In this document: one piece after another, positions 55,413 through 64,000 of the stretch
Layout of the letters: the number at the start of each line of letters is the position of its first letter
How positions within the stretch are numbered: position 1 is the first letter of the stretch
Assembly (NCBI RefSeq): GCF_000346485.2
Contig: NZ_KQ976354.1
Span: 4,732,436 to 4,796,435, forward strand
From: Scytonema hofmannii PCC 7110
Lineage (GTDB): Bacteria > Cyanobacteriota > Cyanobacteriia > Cyanobacteriales > Nostocaceae
Length of the DNA stretch: 64,000 bases
Reading direction: 5' to 3'
Translations under genes and position numbers: made by a program
The notes under the pieces: generated by a model
The model's input: the letters and a program-made list of their open reading frames with translations, nothing else
What the model was told of the DNA's origin: nothing
Databases searched by the model: none

Positions 55413-55640
55413 TTACATTGGCGTGGGACTCGAATCCCACCATCCATGGTATCCCGTTGCTGATGGACATCCCGGTCTGCCACCACTAACCGCATCTAAA
55501 TCGTCTTCATTAACTTCTTCTACACCTGGAATTGATTTTTGTTCGGATGCTAACTCGTTATTTTGGTTGTTCTGAATCTTTTGTTGATTTGTATGATTCT
55601 CGGTCATGTGTTGGTTTGCATGATTCTCGGTCATTGTCAT
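55413..55640 (-). CDS. Double-glycine-leader peptide precursor
   Basis: A 75-residue peptide. Residues 1-54 are a polar leader with a duplicated MTENHANQH/MTENHTNQQ start and an end EVNEDDLDAVSGG, the consensus for C39 peptidase cleavage after GG. The 21-residue core that follows begins RPGCPSATGYHGWW and has one Cys and several Ser/Thr, two adjacent Trp and Pro near the end. AAGGAG lies before the ATG. It is on the same strand as, and 250 bp from, a C39-peptidase ABC transporter and HlyD, its probable exporter. No tailoring enzyme is visible nearby. Activity unknown. Confidence 0.75.
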   Translation of the reverse strand: MTMTENHANQHMTENHTNQQKIQNNQNNELASEQKSIPGVEEVNEDDLDAVSGGRPGCPSATGYHGWWDSSPTPM

Positions 55641-55893
55641 TATCTCCTTGTTAATTGGCTTTAGTTAATTAATAAGATAATTGGTATCTATTTTGTGAAG
55701 GCGGCTTAACTTGTAGAACTAGCTACGTACATATGACCCGCTCCTCTGAGGTTAAAACCCTTCTACTAACTTATAGGAAACACTCAAGTTGACTTATGCA
55801 GTTAAGAATATCTCTGGAGAAGAAAAAAATCGGTGAAATCTTTGATTGGCAGGCATTTCAAGTTTTTTAATTTTTTTTAGAGATATTTTGGCA

Positions 55894-58092
55894 TCAAAGA
55901 GCATCTCCCTCACTGTGGATCAAATGCGAGTATGCTCCTTCGATTTGTTGCAATTCTTCATGGGTTCCCCGTTGTACTACCTTTCCTCCTTCCAAGACAA
56001 TAATTTCATCGCAGTCGCGAATGGTACTCAGTCGATGTGCCACGATAATGCAGGTACATCCGCGCTGACGCAGTTTTTGGTCAATAATTTTTTCCGTTTC
56101 AGTATCTAGGGCGCTAGTGGCTTCATCCATGATGAGGATTGAGGGGTTATTCACTAAAGCACGAGCTATTTCCAAACGCTGTCGCTGACCGCCACTCAAA
56201 TTATTAGCCCCTTCTAAAAGGATGCTATCATAGCCTCCCGGTAGGGAGAGAATATTATCATGGATGGCTGCATCTTGACAAGCCTGCACTAAATGGCTTT
56301 CAGGTACAGTGGTGTCCCAAAGAGTCAGATTGTCCCTGACGCTACCAGCAAATAATAAAATATCTTGCTCTACGAAGGCAACAGAATTCACTAGAACTGG
56401 GCGAGGAATTTGATTTCTGGATTTGCCATCAAACTTAATTTCTCCCTGATTGGGTTCGTATAGCCCGCATATAAGTTTGGCAATGGTTGATTTACCAGAA
56501 CCACTTCCACCTATAAGGGCAACTCGCTGTCCTGGTTTGATTGATAAATTAAAGTTTTCAATCAAAGGAGCACCAATTTGGTTATAGCCAAAGGTGACAT
56601 TCTCCAAATTGACATACCCCTGCAATTTGGGCATGATTCTAGAGAAAGTTAGGGGTTCAGAGGAAGTTTCTCTTATTTCCTCTTTCAAATGAGGAACTAC
56701 AGGGTTTTGCAAAACATCATCCAATCGATTTAGGCTACCCTCAACTTCTTGGAGATCTCTGCCAAGGCTAACGAGATTATTCACGGGTTCCATAAAATTT
56801 TGCATCAGTCCCTGAAATGCCACTAGCATTCCAATAGTTAGGTTGCCATCCATAACCCGCAACCCACCAACGGCTAAAACTAGCATAGATGTGATTGTCG
56901 AGAGGAACGATGGCAAAATTCCCAGTCCCTGATTAGTTATATCTATTTCCTGTCGGGCGTTGGTCGCATTGGCGTAATAGCCCGCCCATCGAGTAAAAAA
57001 ATCAGACTCTAAACCAGATGCTTTTAACGTTTCCATACTTTGGAGACCGGAAATAGCTACCCCGCCTACTTTTCCTTGCTCCTGCATTAATCTGATATTG
57101 GCGTCTACGCGCCACCGAGATACTTGCTGCAATGCTAAAAGATTTACAGCGACAAAGACAATCCCAATTAAGGTCAACACTGCATCATATTGCAGCATGA
57201 CTATTATATAAAAAATGACCATGACTGCTGCGATCGCAGTTGTGGCTAATTTCCCCGACAGAAGATCGGCTAACTCGTCGTTCAGGCGAATGCGATTGCT
57301 GATTTCACCAGCAAATCTTTGAGCATAAAAACTGACAGGTAAACGCAGGATGTGCCAGAGAAATCGGCTAGACATACTTACAGATAACTTAATCTTCATC
57401 CGTCGCAAGAACCTTAACTGTAGTAATGTCAACAGTCCATCCAAGATAGTTGTAAGTATCATTCCTAACAAGAGCGGTCGCAGCCAATCTTGCCTATTTT
57501 CCACCAAAATATTATCGACAAACACTTGAGAAAATATAGGTGATACCAGTCCGGGAATGACGAGTAAAAATCCGGCAAAAATGCAATAGGCAAGTACCTC
57601 ACCAGACCCTTGCAGACGTTCCCGCAAAGCTAGGATAATGTTAGGCTTGCTACCACCTTTTTGGAATTGTGGACTTGGTTCTAAAAACAGTATAAGCCCC
57701 GTGAAACTCGTGTCAAATTCTTGCCAGGATACTGACCTCGGTCCAGTTCCGGGATCGTTCAAATAAACTCGCTGGTTGCTAAATCCCTCTACCACTAAGA
57801 AATGGTTAAAGTTCCAAAAAACGATGTAGGGACATTGCAACTGTCGCAGTCCATCCAAGTCGGCTTTCAAACCCTTGGCATTCAACCCGTAGCTTCTAGC
57901 AGCATTAAGGATATTTGAAGCTTTGCTCCCGTCCCGCGATACCCCACAATCTTGACGTAATTGCGCTAGGGGTACAATCCGACCGTAATAACCCAAAATA
58001 ATTCCCAAAGCAGCCGCACCGCATTCCACCGCTTCCATTTGTAAAACAGTTGGGGTACGACGCCGAATAACCCCTTTTTTGTCATTTGTCAT
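55894..58092 (-). CDS. C39-peptidase ABC exporter (PCAT, NHLP type)
   Basis: A 732-residue protein that cuts leader peptides and exports the core. The N-terminal C39 peptidase has Cys24 (QMEAVECGAAALG), His97 (NFNHFLVVEG) and Asp113 (YLNDPGTG). A six-helix permease (EVLAYCIFAGFLLVIPGLVSPIFSQVFVDNIL) and an ATPase with GGSGSGKST, NLSGGQRQR, ILIMDEATSALD follow. It lies between the HlyD gene (upstream) and the peptide precursor. The start is within a heptamer repeat with multiple ATGs; only the one at 58092 is in frame. Confidence 0.93.
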   Translation of the reverse strand: MTNDKKGVIRRRTPTVLQMEAVECGAAALGIILGYYGRIVPLAQLRQDCGVSRDGSKASNILNAARSYGLNAKGLKADLDGLRQLQCPYIVFWNFNHFLVVEGFSNQRVYLNDPGTGPRSVSWQEFDTSFTGLILFLEPSPQFQKGGSKPNIILALRERLQGSGEVLAYCIFAGFLLVIPGLVSPIFSQVFVDNILVENRQDWLRPLLLGMILTTILDGLLTLLQLRFLRRMKIKLSVSMSSRFLWHILRLPVSFYAQRFAGEISNRIRLNDELADLLSGKLATTAIAAVMVIFYIIVMLQYDAVLTLIGIVFVAVNLLALQQVSRWRVDANIRLMQEQGKVGGVAISGLQSMETLKASGLESDFFTRWAGYYANATNARQEIDITNQGLGILPSFLSTITSMLVLAVGGLRVMDGNLTIGMLVAFQGLMQNFMEPVNNLVSLGRDLQEVEGSLNRLDDVLQNPVVPHLKEEIRETSSEPLTFSRIMPKLQGYVNLENVTFGYNQIGAPLIENFNLSIKPGQRVALIGGSGSGKSTIAKLICGLYEPNQGEIKFDGKSRNQIPRPVLVNSVAFVEQDILLFAGSVRDNLTLWDTTVPESHLVQACQDAAIHDNILSLPGGYDSILLEGANNLSGGQRQRLEIARALVNNPSILIMDEATSALDTETEKIIDQKLRQRGCTCIIVAHRLSTIRDCDEIIVLEGGKVVQRGTHEELQQIEGAYSHLIHSEGDAL

Positions 58093-58122
58093 TTGTCATT
58101 TGTCATTTGTCATTTGTCATTT
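58081..58122. repeat. Six GTCATTT heptamers over a start codon
   Basis: Six exact 7-bp units. On the coding strand each unit contains an ATG (AAATGAC), so six ATGs occur in rotating frames; the transporter uses the one at 58092. Changes in copy number would move the ribosome-binding distance. Confidence 0.9.
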
Positions 58123-58157
58123 AATCCAAAATCTAAAATCTAAAATCCAAAATGGTG

Positions 58158-59423
58158 TTAATTTACACCAGTTAAAGATTTGAGGAAAGGAAAAACAAAG
58201 CTGATAGGCGATCGCTCTTCTACAGTGACTTTTGCTGTAGCGGTGGTTCCAGAAGAAACTTTCATCTGTGGACCCTTGGAAGAAGACCACTTGTATTCGC
58301 TGAAAGTTGAACTGTCTGGGTGTAGTTCTGCAAACACTTGGATCTGAGGACTTTGAGACATCAAGCTTTCCACAACCTCTGAATTGCCTACCACACTTAA
58401 AACCCCCTCTTTCGTCACGGGGAAGGCAGAAACATCAGTGACAGTAGCCATAATGCCACCAAATCGTTCGCGCTCTACTGTGGAGGGTGTAATTTGTACT
58501 TTCATCCCCTTTTGAATCTTCTTACCATCCCCAATAGAAAAGAAGGTGAGACCAGTTAGCTTAGCTGATGGCTCCTCTGCTTGAATGGTGGCAATACGAG
58601 TTCCTTGGGTAACAACTTGACCGGGAAATGCAGTCACTTCTAAAACTCGTCCTTCATAAGGACTAATAACTTGGCTGTTTTTCTGTAATTGCACTTCCAA
58701 TTGGGCAATATTTTGCACGATCTCTTGGATCTGATTTTTTCGGGTTGTTGAAGCTTGGAAATTTTGTTCAACCAGACTTTTTTCTCTAGCAGCCAGCCCT
58801 TGCAACTGAGTTTGGAGGTCGTTGATTTGGCTTTGCTTTTCCTGGTACGCCTGTTGTGCCTGTAAAAGCATTTCCTCTGAAATTGCCCCCTGCGCCTTTA
58901 GCTTTTTTAGCCGAGCGAGTCTATTTTTCAGAACGATGGCTAAACTTTGAGCTTCGCGGAAATTTTGCTGTAAGCTGAAGCGTTGTTGTACGAGGGCCTT
59001 AATTTCCAGTTCGCTTCGTAAAGATTGCAATGAGTTAGCACTGTGATTCTGAGTTTTTAATTCTAATAGCCTAAGACGCTGCTGCTGTAGTTGTTTCTGA
59101 AGTTCAGCTTGATCAAAAATTGCCAGTATCTGTCCCTTTTTCACGAATTCCCCTACACGTAAATTCATGGCCATCAATTGTCCGGTAGCAGGTGATTGGA
59201 AAGGCATAACCTTACTGGGATAAATTATGACTCCTCGACCTGTAACCGTAATGGGTATGCGACCAACAATACTCCAGATCGCTGCTGTTGCTACCAACGA
59301 ACCAAGAGCAGTTAACGGCAACCAATTCATCGGATGGATCACCTGCATGACTTGATCCAGGCGTTCGGGAGAAGATGAACTTAAAAGCGCTTTTTTGCGG
59401 AAAAGGTTGTTATTTTGAACCAT
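58158..59423 (-). CDS. HlyD-type adaptor (NHLP secretion protein)
   Basis: A 421-residue membrane-fusion protein. A helix at ~37-55 (WLPLTALGSLVATAAIWSIVG) is followed by the lipoyl half-motif (GRGVIIYPSKVMPFQSPATGQLMAMNLRVGEFVKKGQILAIFDQ), a long coiled coil (~105-230) and the second half (VISPYEGRVLEVTAFPGQVVTQGTRIATIQ). It bridges the inner-membrane exporter to the periplasm. The PCAT gene starts 65 bp downstream; together with the leader peptide gene they form one unit. Confidence 0.9.
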   Translation of the reverse strand: MVQNNNLFRKKALLSSSSPERLDQVMQVIHPMNWLPLTALGSLVATAAIWSIVGRIPITVTGRGVIIYPSKVMPFQSPATGQLMAMNLRVGEFVKKGQILAIFDQAELQKQLQQQRLRLLELKTQNHSANSLQSLRSELEIKALVQQRFSLQQNFREAQSLAIVLKNRLARLKKLKAQGAISEEMLLQAQQAYQEKQSQINDLQTQLQGLAAREKSLVEQNFQASTTRKNQIQEIVQNIAQLEVQLQKNSQVISPYEGRVLEVTAFPGQVVTQGTRIATIQAEEPSAKLTGLTFFSIGDGKKIQKGMKVQITPSTVERERFGGIMATVTDVSAFPVTKEGVLSVVGNSEVVESLMSQSPQIQVFAELHPDSSTFSEYKWSSSKGPQMKVSSGTTATAKVTVEERSPISFVFPFLKSLTGVN

Positions 59424-59844
59424 ATGACATTATTTTGTCGGAAAAATTAAGTAATTTAGGCAAAGATATTTCTATAAACTGGAGTTTTTTCCAAACTACA
59501 GCGATTGTGACGAATTGGTAGAAAAAATCTGGTTATTAAGGGTGTCAAAAGTAACTCTTATGACTCATTTTGAGTAAATATTCTATATTTGAATGTAAAA
59601 TTATAATCGTTACTGCAATTTTATATCTACCACAGCCAACGCATTTTGTCCATTCATTGCTGATTCTGAGTCATTTTTACTATCAAATTACAGAAATTAC
59701 TGACAACCTGCATAATTAGCTTGAGTGACTCCCAATAAGCTCAGTAGGGCAAAAAGCCCATAAAACAAGGCAGTGTAGTTATTACACGCGTATCGTGTAA
59801 TATCACATTATTGTCCAGTAGAGAGAGAAACGAGAAAAACCAAG
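59424..59844. other. Promoter region of the sigma-DUF1822-CHAT operon
   Basis: About 420 bp between the divergent HlyD and sigma-like genes. Apart from the operator-like repeat at 59781-59801 and an AAAAAGCCCA stretch nothing recurrent is seen. Confidence 0.4.
59781..59801. promoter_or_regulatory. Operator-like inverted repeat before sigma gene
   Basis: ATTACACG-CGTAT-CGTGTAAT: perfect 8-bp arms, 5-bp spacer, 44 bp before the sigma-like ATG. A dimer-binding regulator site is inferred; AGAGAGAAACGAG follows as possible Shine-Dalgarno. Confidence 0.55.
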
Positions 59845-61491
59845 ATGTTGAGTTTTACAAAGTTGGATAATATTCCTGTACTACCAAAGCGCGAGAACAA
59901 TCCGAACAAATTCTCTACCTACCTCGCGATCTCCAACAGCACTCGTGGAACGACGCTGCAATGGAAATACCAACCTGTTTTGCAACGTAATATAAAGTTA
60001 TATGAAGCAATGCATGAAGAATTTTCTCAGTTATTGACTCAAAAAGATAAAATTCTCAAAATCGCCTATTTTTGGCGAACAGTAGCGCTAGACGAACCAC
60101 AATTATTGGCAGATTGGGAGCCAAGAAATAAAACACAACTTGCTTGCGAACATTTAGCAAGTTACTTTGAAGAAAAATGCTATTGGACTGCTAAAGATTT
60201 ATGTAATGGTGAAAGCGATTCTTGGGAAGAATATTTTTTTATGGCAAGATTGCTAATTTATAATCCGTTAAAATTAAGCGAGATTTTAGCTAAGTATAAT
60301 AATTCTTACAATGCAAATTTAGAAACATATGTTAGTCAAATATTAATAAATACTGTCAAATTTTCAGCAGAAGTCAATCGATTTTCACGATGGCGATTGC
60401 TATATAAAAAGAGTGATAAAGAATTGAAAGAAGCGCTAAAAGTATTGGGAATTGTAGATCCAGAACTTACACAAATTATTTTTTCTAGAAAATATTTTAA
60501 ACAAGTTTATTTAATGAACAAAGTTAAAAATCCAGCAAGAAGTACAGGGAAAAAATGGGTAGCTCCTGATGAAGAAGATTTTTCAAAATCTGCACAGTGC
60601 TATAACGTGGAAAAGGCACTCCCCACAACACCCCATGAAGTATTTGCTAATTCCAGTAATGTCACTGCTAAACAAATTAAAGATTGGATGGAGATTTGCA
60701 TTAAATCTTTAGAAAATTATCCAAAATCAATTTTACCAAAATTTTCACTTGATGCCTTACAGTCTGATGGATTTGAAGCTAGATCGGAGTCTCAGACTGA
60801 GATTGTGAACGTTGAATGGCAAGGAATATTAGCTAACGAAGACATAAGAGATAGCCGAGATTATCTTGTAAAGAAAGTTAACTCAGTTTTATCTGAGAAA
60901 CTGCAAGCAATGAAACCAGACAATCAGAAAATTTTGCTATTATATTATGGTTTTGGACTCAATCAAAAACAGCTAGCAGCTAGATTGAAAATTAATCAAA
61001 GTACAATTTCTCGTTATTTGACAAAATCCACAATCCAATTATTGGAAACTTTAGCAGGGGTTTCTCAATCCCAACAATGGGTTAAACAATATGTAGAAAA
61101 ATGGCTGTGTAGAGAATATAAAGCTCCCGTACATTCAGATTTAGTTCAAGCAGCTTTGGTATCAGCTATCAAGAAATTAACAAGTGAAGAACGCGAAATT
61201 TTCCAGCTTTATTACGGACAAAAAATAGATAAAATTAAAATTGCCGAGCAATTAAATGTTAAGATTGATGAAATAACTAAAAGACTTAACCAAGCCCAAA
61301 ATCAGTTACAAGAGAATTTAATGCAAGAGATAAATATTTGGATTAAAGAATATTTAGAGAAGTGGTTGAGTAAATACTACCAATCTCTAGTGAAATCAGT
61401 TTTAAAAACTGTGTCGAATTCTGGGAATCAAGAAGTGGATATAGAAGAAAAGATTTCCTTGCTGGAGACATACATTCAAAATCAATACTAA
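59845..61491 (+). CDS. Sigma-70-like regulator
   Basis: A 548-residue protein. The C-terminal half has two sigma region-4-like HTH segments: QAMKPDNQKILLLYYGFGLNQKQLAARLKINQSTISRYL, and LTSEEREIFQLYYGQKIDKIKIAEQLNVKIDEITKRL. The N-terminal part includes region-2-like helices (LETYVSQILINTVKFSAE). This matches the unusual large sigma-like proteins that in cyanobacteria precede DUF1822 and CHAT genes. It probably controls its own operon. The gene is AT-rich in places, unlike the structural genes to its left. Confidence 0.75.
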   Translation: MLSFTKLDNIPVLPKRENNPNKFSTYLAISNSTRGTTLQWKYQPVLQRNIKLYEAMHEEFSQLLTQKDKILKIAYFWRTVALDEPQLLADWEPRNKTQLACEHLASYFEEKCYWTAKDLCNGESDSWEEYFFMARLLIYNPLKLSEILAKYNNSYNANLETYVSQILINTVKFSAEVNRFSRWRLLYKKSDKELKEALKVLGIVDPELTQIIFSRKYFKQVYLMNKVKNPARSTGKKWVAPDEEDFSKSAQCYNVEKALPTTPHEVFANSSNVTAKQIKDWMEICIKSLENYPKSILPKFSLDALQSDGFEARSESQTEIVNVEWQGILANEDIRDSRDYLVKKVNSVLSEKLQAMKPDNQKILLLYYGFGLNQKQLAARLKINQSTISRYLTKSTIQLLETLAGVSQSQQWVKQYVEKWLCREYKAPVHSDLVQAALVSAIKKLTSEEREIFQLYYGQKIDKIKIAEQLNVKIDEITKRLNQAQNQLQENLMQEINIWIKEYLEKWLSKYYQSLVKSVLKTVSNSGNQEVDIEEKISLLETYIQNQY

Positions 61492-61521
61492 CTCGTTAAA
61501 ATGATTTTACGGAGAGGAAAA

Positions 61522-62778
61522 ATGTTAAGTTTATCAGATTTCGTCAATATTGACACTAAACATATTTGGTTACCATTAGAGACAGCCAAACAAGAAGAAG
61601 CATGGCGGCTTTCTCAGCATCACTCGAATGCGATCGCAATCTACAATGCATATCTCAATCGCGTCTGCTTGAGTCACTTACTCAATTGGTTTCAGGAGTG
61701 GTTGAGAGAAGAATCTACGTTACAACCAGAGGTATTTCCCTCTGAGGAAAATTTACCCAGTCTTTTGGAAATAGTCCATGGTACAGCAATTAAGGTGGGT
61801 GAAACCCGTATCGTATTAGTGCCAACGGAAACGTTAGACATAGAAGAATTGCGCGTACCGCAGGAATGGGTAGATATTCACAGTTGGGCGGCTGATTATT
61901 ACGTTTCCGTACAAGTCAATTTAGATGGCGATGATGGTGATTCTTGGATGCGAGTTGGCGGTTTTGTCACTCACCATCAATTGAAAAACCAAGGGACTTA
62001 CAATCAAAGCGATCGCACTTATTCTTTACCCATAGAACAGTTATCAGAAAACTTCACCTTACTGTTTGCGACACTGGGGCTGCGTTTGCAAGCAGAAATT
62101 CCATCTGAAGTGACTTTGTCAGCAGCAGAAGCCCAAAACTTATTACGAAAATTGAGTCATACGTCGATTTATTCTCCCAGGTTGTTAGATATACCATTTG
62201 AGCACTGGGCGGCACTCATTTCTCACGAACAATGGCGACAACAACTGTATAATCAACGTTTAGGTAAAGAGCAAAATACTGTAACCACTACTGAAAGCAC
62301 AGCAATAATTCGTACAGAATCTCCACTCATGCAAGTGAATCTCAGTCAATGGTTCCAAAAAGTGTTTGCAGCAGGTTGGCAACCTATTAATGAAGTTTTG
62401 AATCCACACATAGGAAATTTAGCATTGGATTTCAGAAGTTCTTCTACAAATAAGAAACTAAACGTTCATGGAGTCAAGTTAATTGATTTGGGAATGCAAT
62501 TAGGAGGAAAATCTTTAGCACTGATGCTTGCGCTTTCCCAGGAAGAGGAGGAAAAAATTGGTATTCTGGTACAAGTTCATCCCACAGGAAATGAAAAATA
62601 TCTGCCACCAAATCTCAAACTCATACTTTTAGAATCAGAGAGGGTTTTACAAGAAGTTCCATCCAGAAGTCGAGATTGCTACATTCAACTCAACTATTTT
62701 AAAGGTTTACGTGGAACCAAGTTTGCTGTCCAACTAACTCTTGGTAATTTTACTATGACAGAATATTTTTCAATTTAA
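61522..62778 (+). CDS. DUF1822 family protein
   Basis: A 418-residue protein matching DUF1822: FVNIDTKHIWLPLETAKQEEAWRLSQHHSNAIAIYNAYLNRVCL, FPSEENLPSLLEIVHGTAIKVGETRIVLVPTE, ELRVPQEWVDIHSWAADYYVSVQV and VHGVKLIDLGMQLGGKSLALMLALS. The ATG at 61522 follows GGAGAGG and is preferred over 61501. The family almost always lies between a sigma-like gene and a CHAT gene in cyanobacteria. Its role is unknown; soluble. Confidence 0.85.
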   Translation: MLSLSDFVNIDTKHIWLPLETAKQEEAWRLSQHHSNAIAIYNAYLNRVCLSHLLNWFQEWLREESTLQPEVFPSEENLPSLLEIVHGTAIKVGETRIVLVPTETLDIEELRVPQEWVDIHSWAADYYVSVQVNLDGDDGDSWMRVGGFVTHHQLKNQGTYNQSDRTYSLPIEQLSENFTLLFATLGLRLQAEIPSEVTLSAAEAQNLLRKLSHTSIYSPRLLDIPFEHWAALISHEQWRQQLYNQRLGKEQNTVTTTESTAIIRTESPLMQVNLSQWFQKVFAAGWQPINEVLNPHIGNLALDFRSSSTNKKLNVHGVKLIDLGMQLGGKSLALMLALSQEEEEKIGILVQVHPTGNEKYLPPNLKLILLESERVLQEVPSRSRDCYIQLNYFKGLRGTKFAVQLTLGNFTMTEYFSI

Positions 62779-62833
62779 AAAATTAACAAATTCCCGCTTA
62801 ATTTCATCCTGTTCTCTGCCTTTGACTTCAAAG

Positions 62834-64000
62834 ATGAGCAAGTTAGTTGTTATCAACTTGGAAAAAGGTAACTTAAACGATGGCTGTTCCCCTGTGACTG
62901 CACAACTTTGGGAAAATAACAGTTCGCGTCCCATCAAATTTACAGGCGCTTTACCTCCTGCTCCAGAAATTTCCGAACTGTACAAACGCTTTCAACTCAT
63001 ATATCAAGCACTCCATCAACGATTGGTAAGCCGTTCGGGACTCGAGATAGAAGCAACAGGTTTAACTAATGTTAGTGAAGTCGATTTTAGCGAAGTTCAA
63101 GAACAGTTAGATGAAGCCATCAATTCTTGGCTAAATTCCGATTTATTTCGTCCAATTGACCAACAATTAAGAGAGCGATTGGCTTTAGACGAAGAATTTC
63201 AGATCGTTATTGAAGCCAGCGATCGTCTCTTGCGACGGCTACCTTGGCATTTATGGAGTTTTGTGGAACGTTACCAGTCCTGTGAAGTCGCTGTCAGTAC
63301 ACCAAAATATGAGCGAGTGCAACTATTACCCAAACAAAAAAAGAATAAAGTCAACATTTTGGCAATTTTGGGTAACAGTGAAGGAATTGATGTCCAACAA
63401 GATAGAAAGACTCTCGAACAATTACCCCATGCATCAACAGTATTTTTGGTAGAACCTTCACGTCAAGAGTTAGATAAATGGCTTTGGAAAGAACAAGGCT
63501 GGGATATTCTGTTTTTTGCAGGACACAGTCACAGTCAAGACGATAAAGGTGAGATACATATCAATCAAACCAGTAGTTTAACGATCGCTGAGTTGAAAAA
63601 TGCTCTGAAATATGCCATTTCACGCGGTTTAAAAATGGCTATTTTCAATTCCTGCGATGGCTTGGGACTAGCACAACAGTTAACCGCTCTGCAAATTCCC
63701 CAAATTATTGTTATGCGGGAAGAAGTACCGGATTTAGTAGCACAAGAGTTTGTGAAACATTTCTTAGGGGCTTTTTCGGGCGGTCAATCTTTCTATTTAG
63801 CTGTGCGTTACGCACGCTTAAGATTGCAGGGTTTGGAAGATGAATTCCCTGGTGCTTCTTGGTTACCCGTGATTTGCCAAAATCCAGCAGAAGACCCTTT
63901 AACATGGCTTGAGTTACGCGGTAAAACTCACACGGTTCTTTCCCGTAAGTTGACGGTGCGGGCTTTACAAACTGCATTTATGGTGAGTGTCACCATCGCT
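62834..64000 (+). CDS. CHAT-domain protein, partial at window edge
   Basis: The frame opens at ATG 62834 and runs 389 codons to the window end. The N-terminus (MSKLVVINLEKGNLNDGCSP) is followed by a region common to the family and a CHAT domain with the catalytic His in DILFFAGHSHSQ and Cys in MAIFNSCDGLGLA. At the end, RKLTVRALQTAFMVSVTIA looks like the first membrane helix of a CHASE2-type sensor, as in other CHAT-CHASE2 proteins. It follows DUF1822 by 55 bp. A caspase-like protease with a sensory membrane part is expected. Confidence 0.88.
   Translation, partial: MSKLVVINLEKGNLNDGCSPVTAQLWENNSSRPIKFTGALPPAPEISELYKRFQLIYQALHQRLVSRSGLEIEATGLTNVSEVDFSEVQEQLDEAINSWLNSDLFRPIDQQLRERLALDEEFQIVIEASDRLLRRLPWHLWSFVERYQSCEVAVSTPKYERVQLLPKQKKNKVNILAILGNSEGIDVQQDRKTLEQLPHASTVFLVEPSRQELDKWLWKEQGWDILFFAGHSHSQDDKGEIHINQTSSLTIAELKNALKYAISRGLKMAIFNSCDGLGLAQQLTALQIPQIIVMREEVPDLVAQEFVKHFLGAFSGGQSFYLAVRYARLRLQGLEDEFPGASWLPVICQNPAEDPLTWLELRGKTHTVLSRKLTVRALQTAFMVSVTIA

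Overview
The window looks like chromosomal DNA of a filamentous, probably heterocyst-forming, cyanobacterium (Nostocales or a close relative). Support comes from many HIP1 octamers (GCGATCGC), a PEP-CTERM protein, a phosphoketolase / EF-hand transaldolase / acetate kinase gene set, a sigma-70 / DUF1822 / CHAT operon, filamentous-haemagglutinin-type secreted protein, and many short cyanobacterial intergenic repeats (heptamers, palindromic MITE-like elements, 'AAAGACGCAAAGAGCGCAAAG'-type repeats). All identifications are by eye from sequence motifs; no search was run.

Layout. 0-6 kb: PEP-CTERM protein, ackA, an acetyltransferase-like gene with a small partner, a VapBC-type pair whose toxin is split by a 211-bp MITE, and tal. 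6.4-8 kb: a DUF5131 (phage Gp37/Gp68-like) gene and a toxin-antitoxin pair whose RelE-type toxin is frameshifted. 8.2-40.5 kb: a large extracellular-contractile-injection-system (eCIS) region. It opens with a DUF4159-like protein and two membrane proteins with Ig-like ectodomain features (one with WD40 repeats). On the minus strand lie an AAA/nuclease gene, small DUF6887/DUF6888-like genes, a broken fragment, the eCIS AAA+ ATPase, a calpain-like cysteine protease that is a good payload candidate, and the Pvc16-type cap (DUF4255). A decayed CHAT gene and an EAD-TM-cyanovirin-like gene follow. Then comes the main plus-strand structural operon, 24.5-40.5 kb: sheath, two tube proteins, assembly chaperone, a pseudokinase-TM-phosphate-binding-like fusion, a 48-aa protein, a third tube protein, a ~1035-aa repeat protein (now frameshifted by 22 nt), CIS_tube protein, VgrG-like spike, gp25, baseplate J-like protein and tail protein I.

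40.5-45 kb: a truncated pyruvate kinase, gap and xfp on the minus strand. Together with tal and ackA on the left, same strand, they read as one carbon-catabolic cluster that has been split by the ~34-kb eCIS block, with pyk damaged at the junction. 45.4-47.4 kb: avtA-rimM, where rimM takes its start codon and N-terminus from a dispersed repeat.

47.6-59.4 kb: a peptide export and surface region: an NHLM-type ABC exporter without peptidase (plus strand), a frameshifted Phd antitoxin with an intact-looking operator, a small coiled-coil gene, a two-partner-secretion exoprotein, a 75-aa precursor with a double-glycine leader, a C39-peptidase ABC transporter and an HlyD adaptor. The last three plausibly form a peptide maturation/secretion unit. 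59.8-64 kb: sigma-70-like, DUF1822 and CHAT genes in one operon, the last running off the window.

How it fits together: the structural genes have sheath, tube, hub, spike, wedge, cap and ATPase but no recognisable tail fibre, PAAR tip or classical tape measure. The several transmembrane proteins linked to the locus suggest a membrane-anchored particle, as described for the thylakoid-anchored system of Anabaena. Decay is common outside the core genes: three toxin-antitoxin modules, a CHAT gene, pyk and a deiminase-like fragment are all broken.
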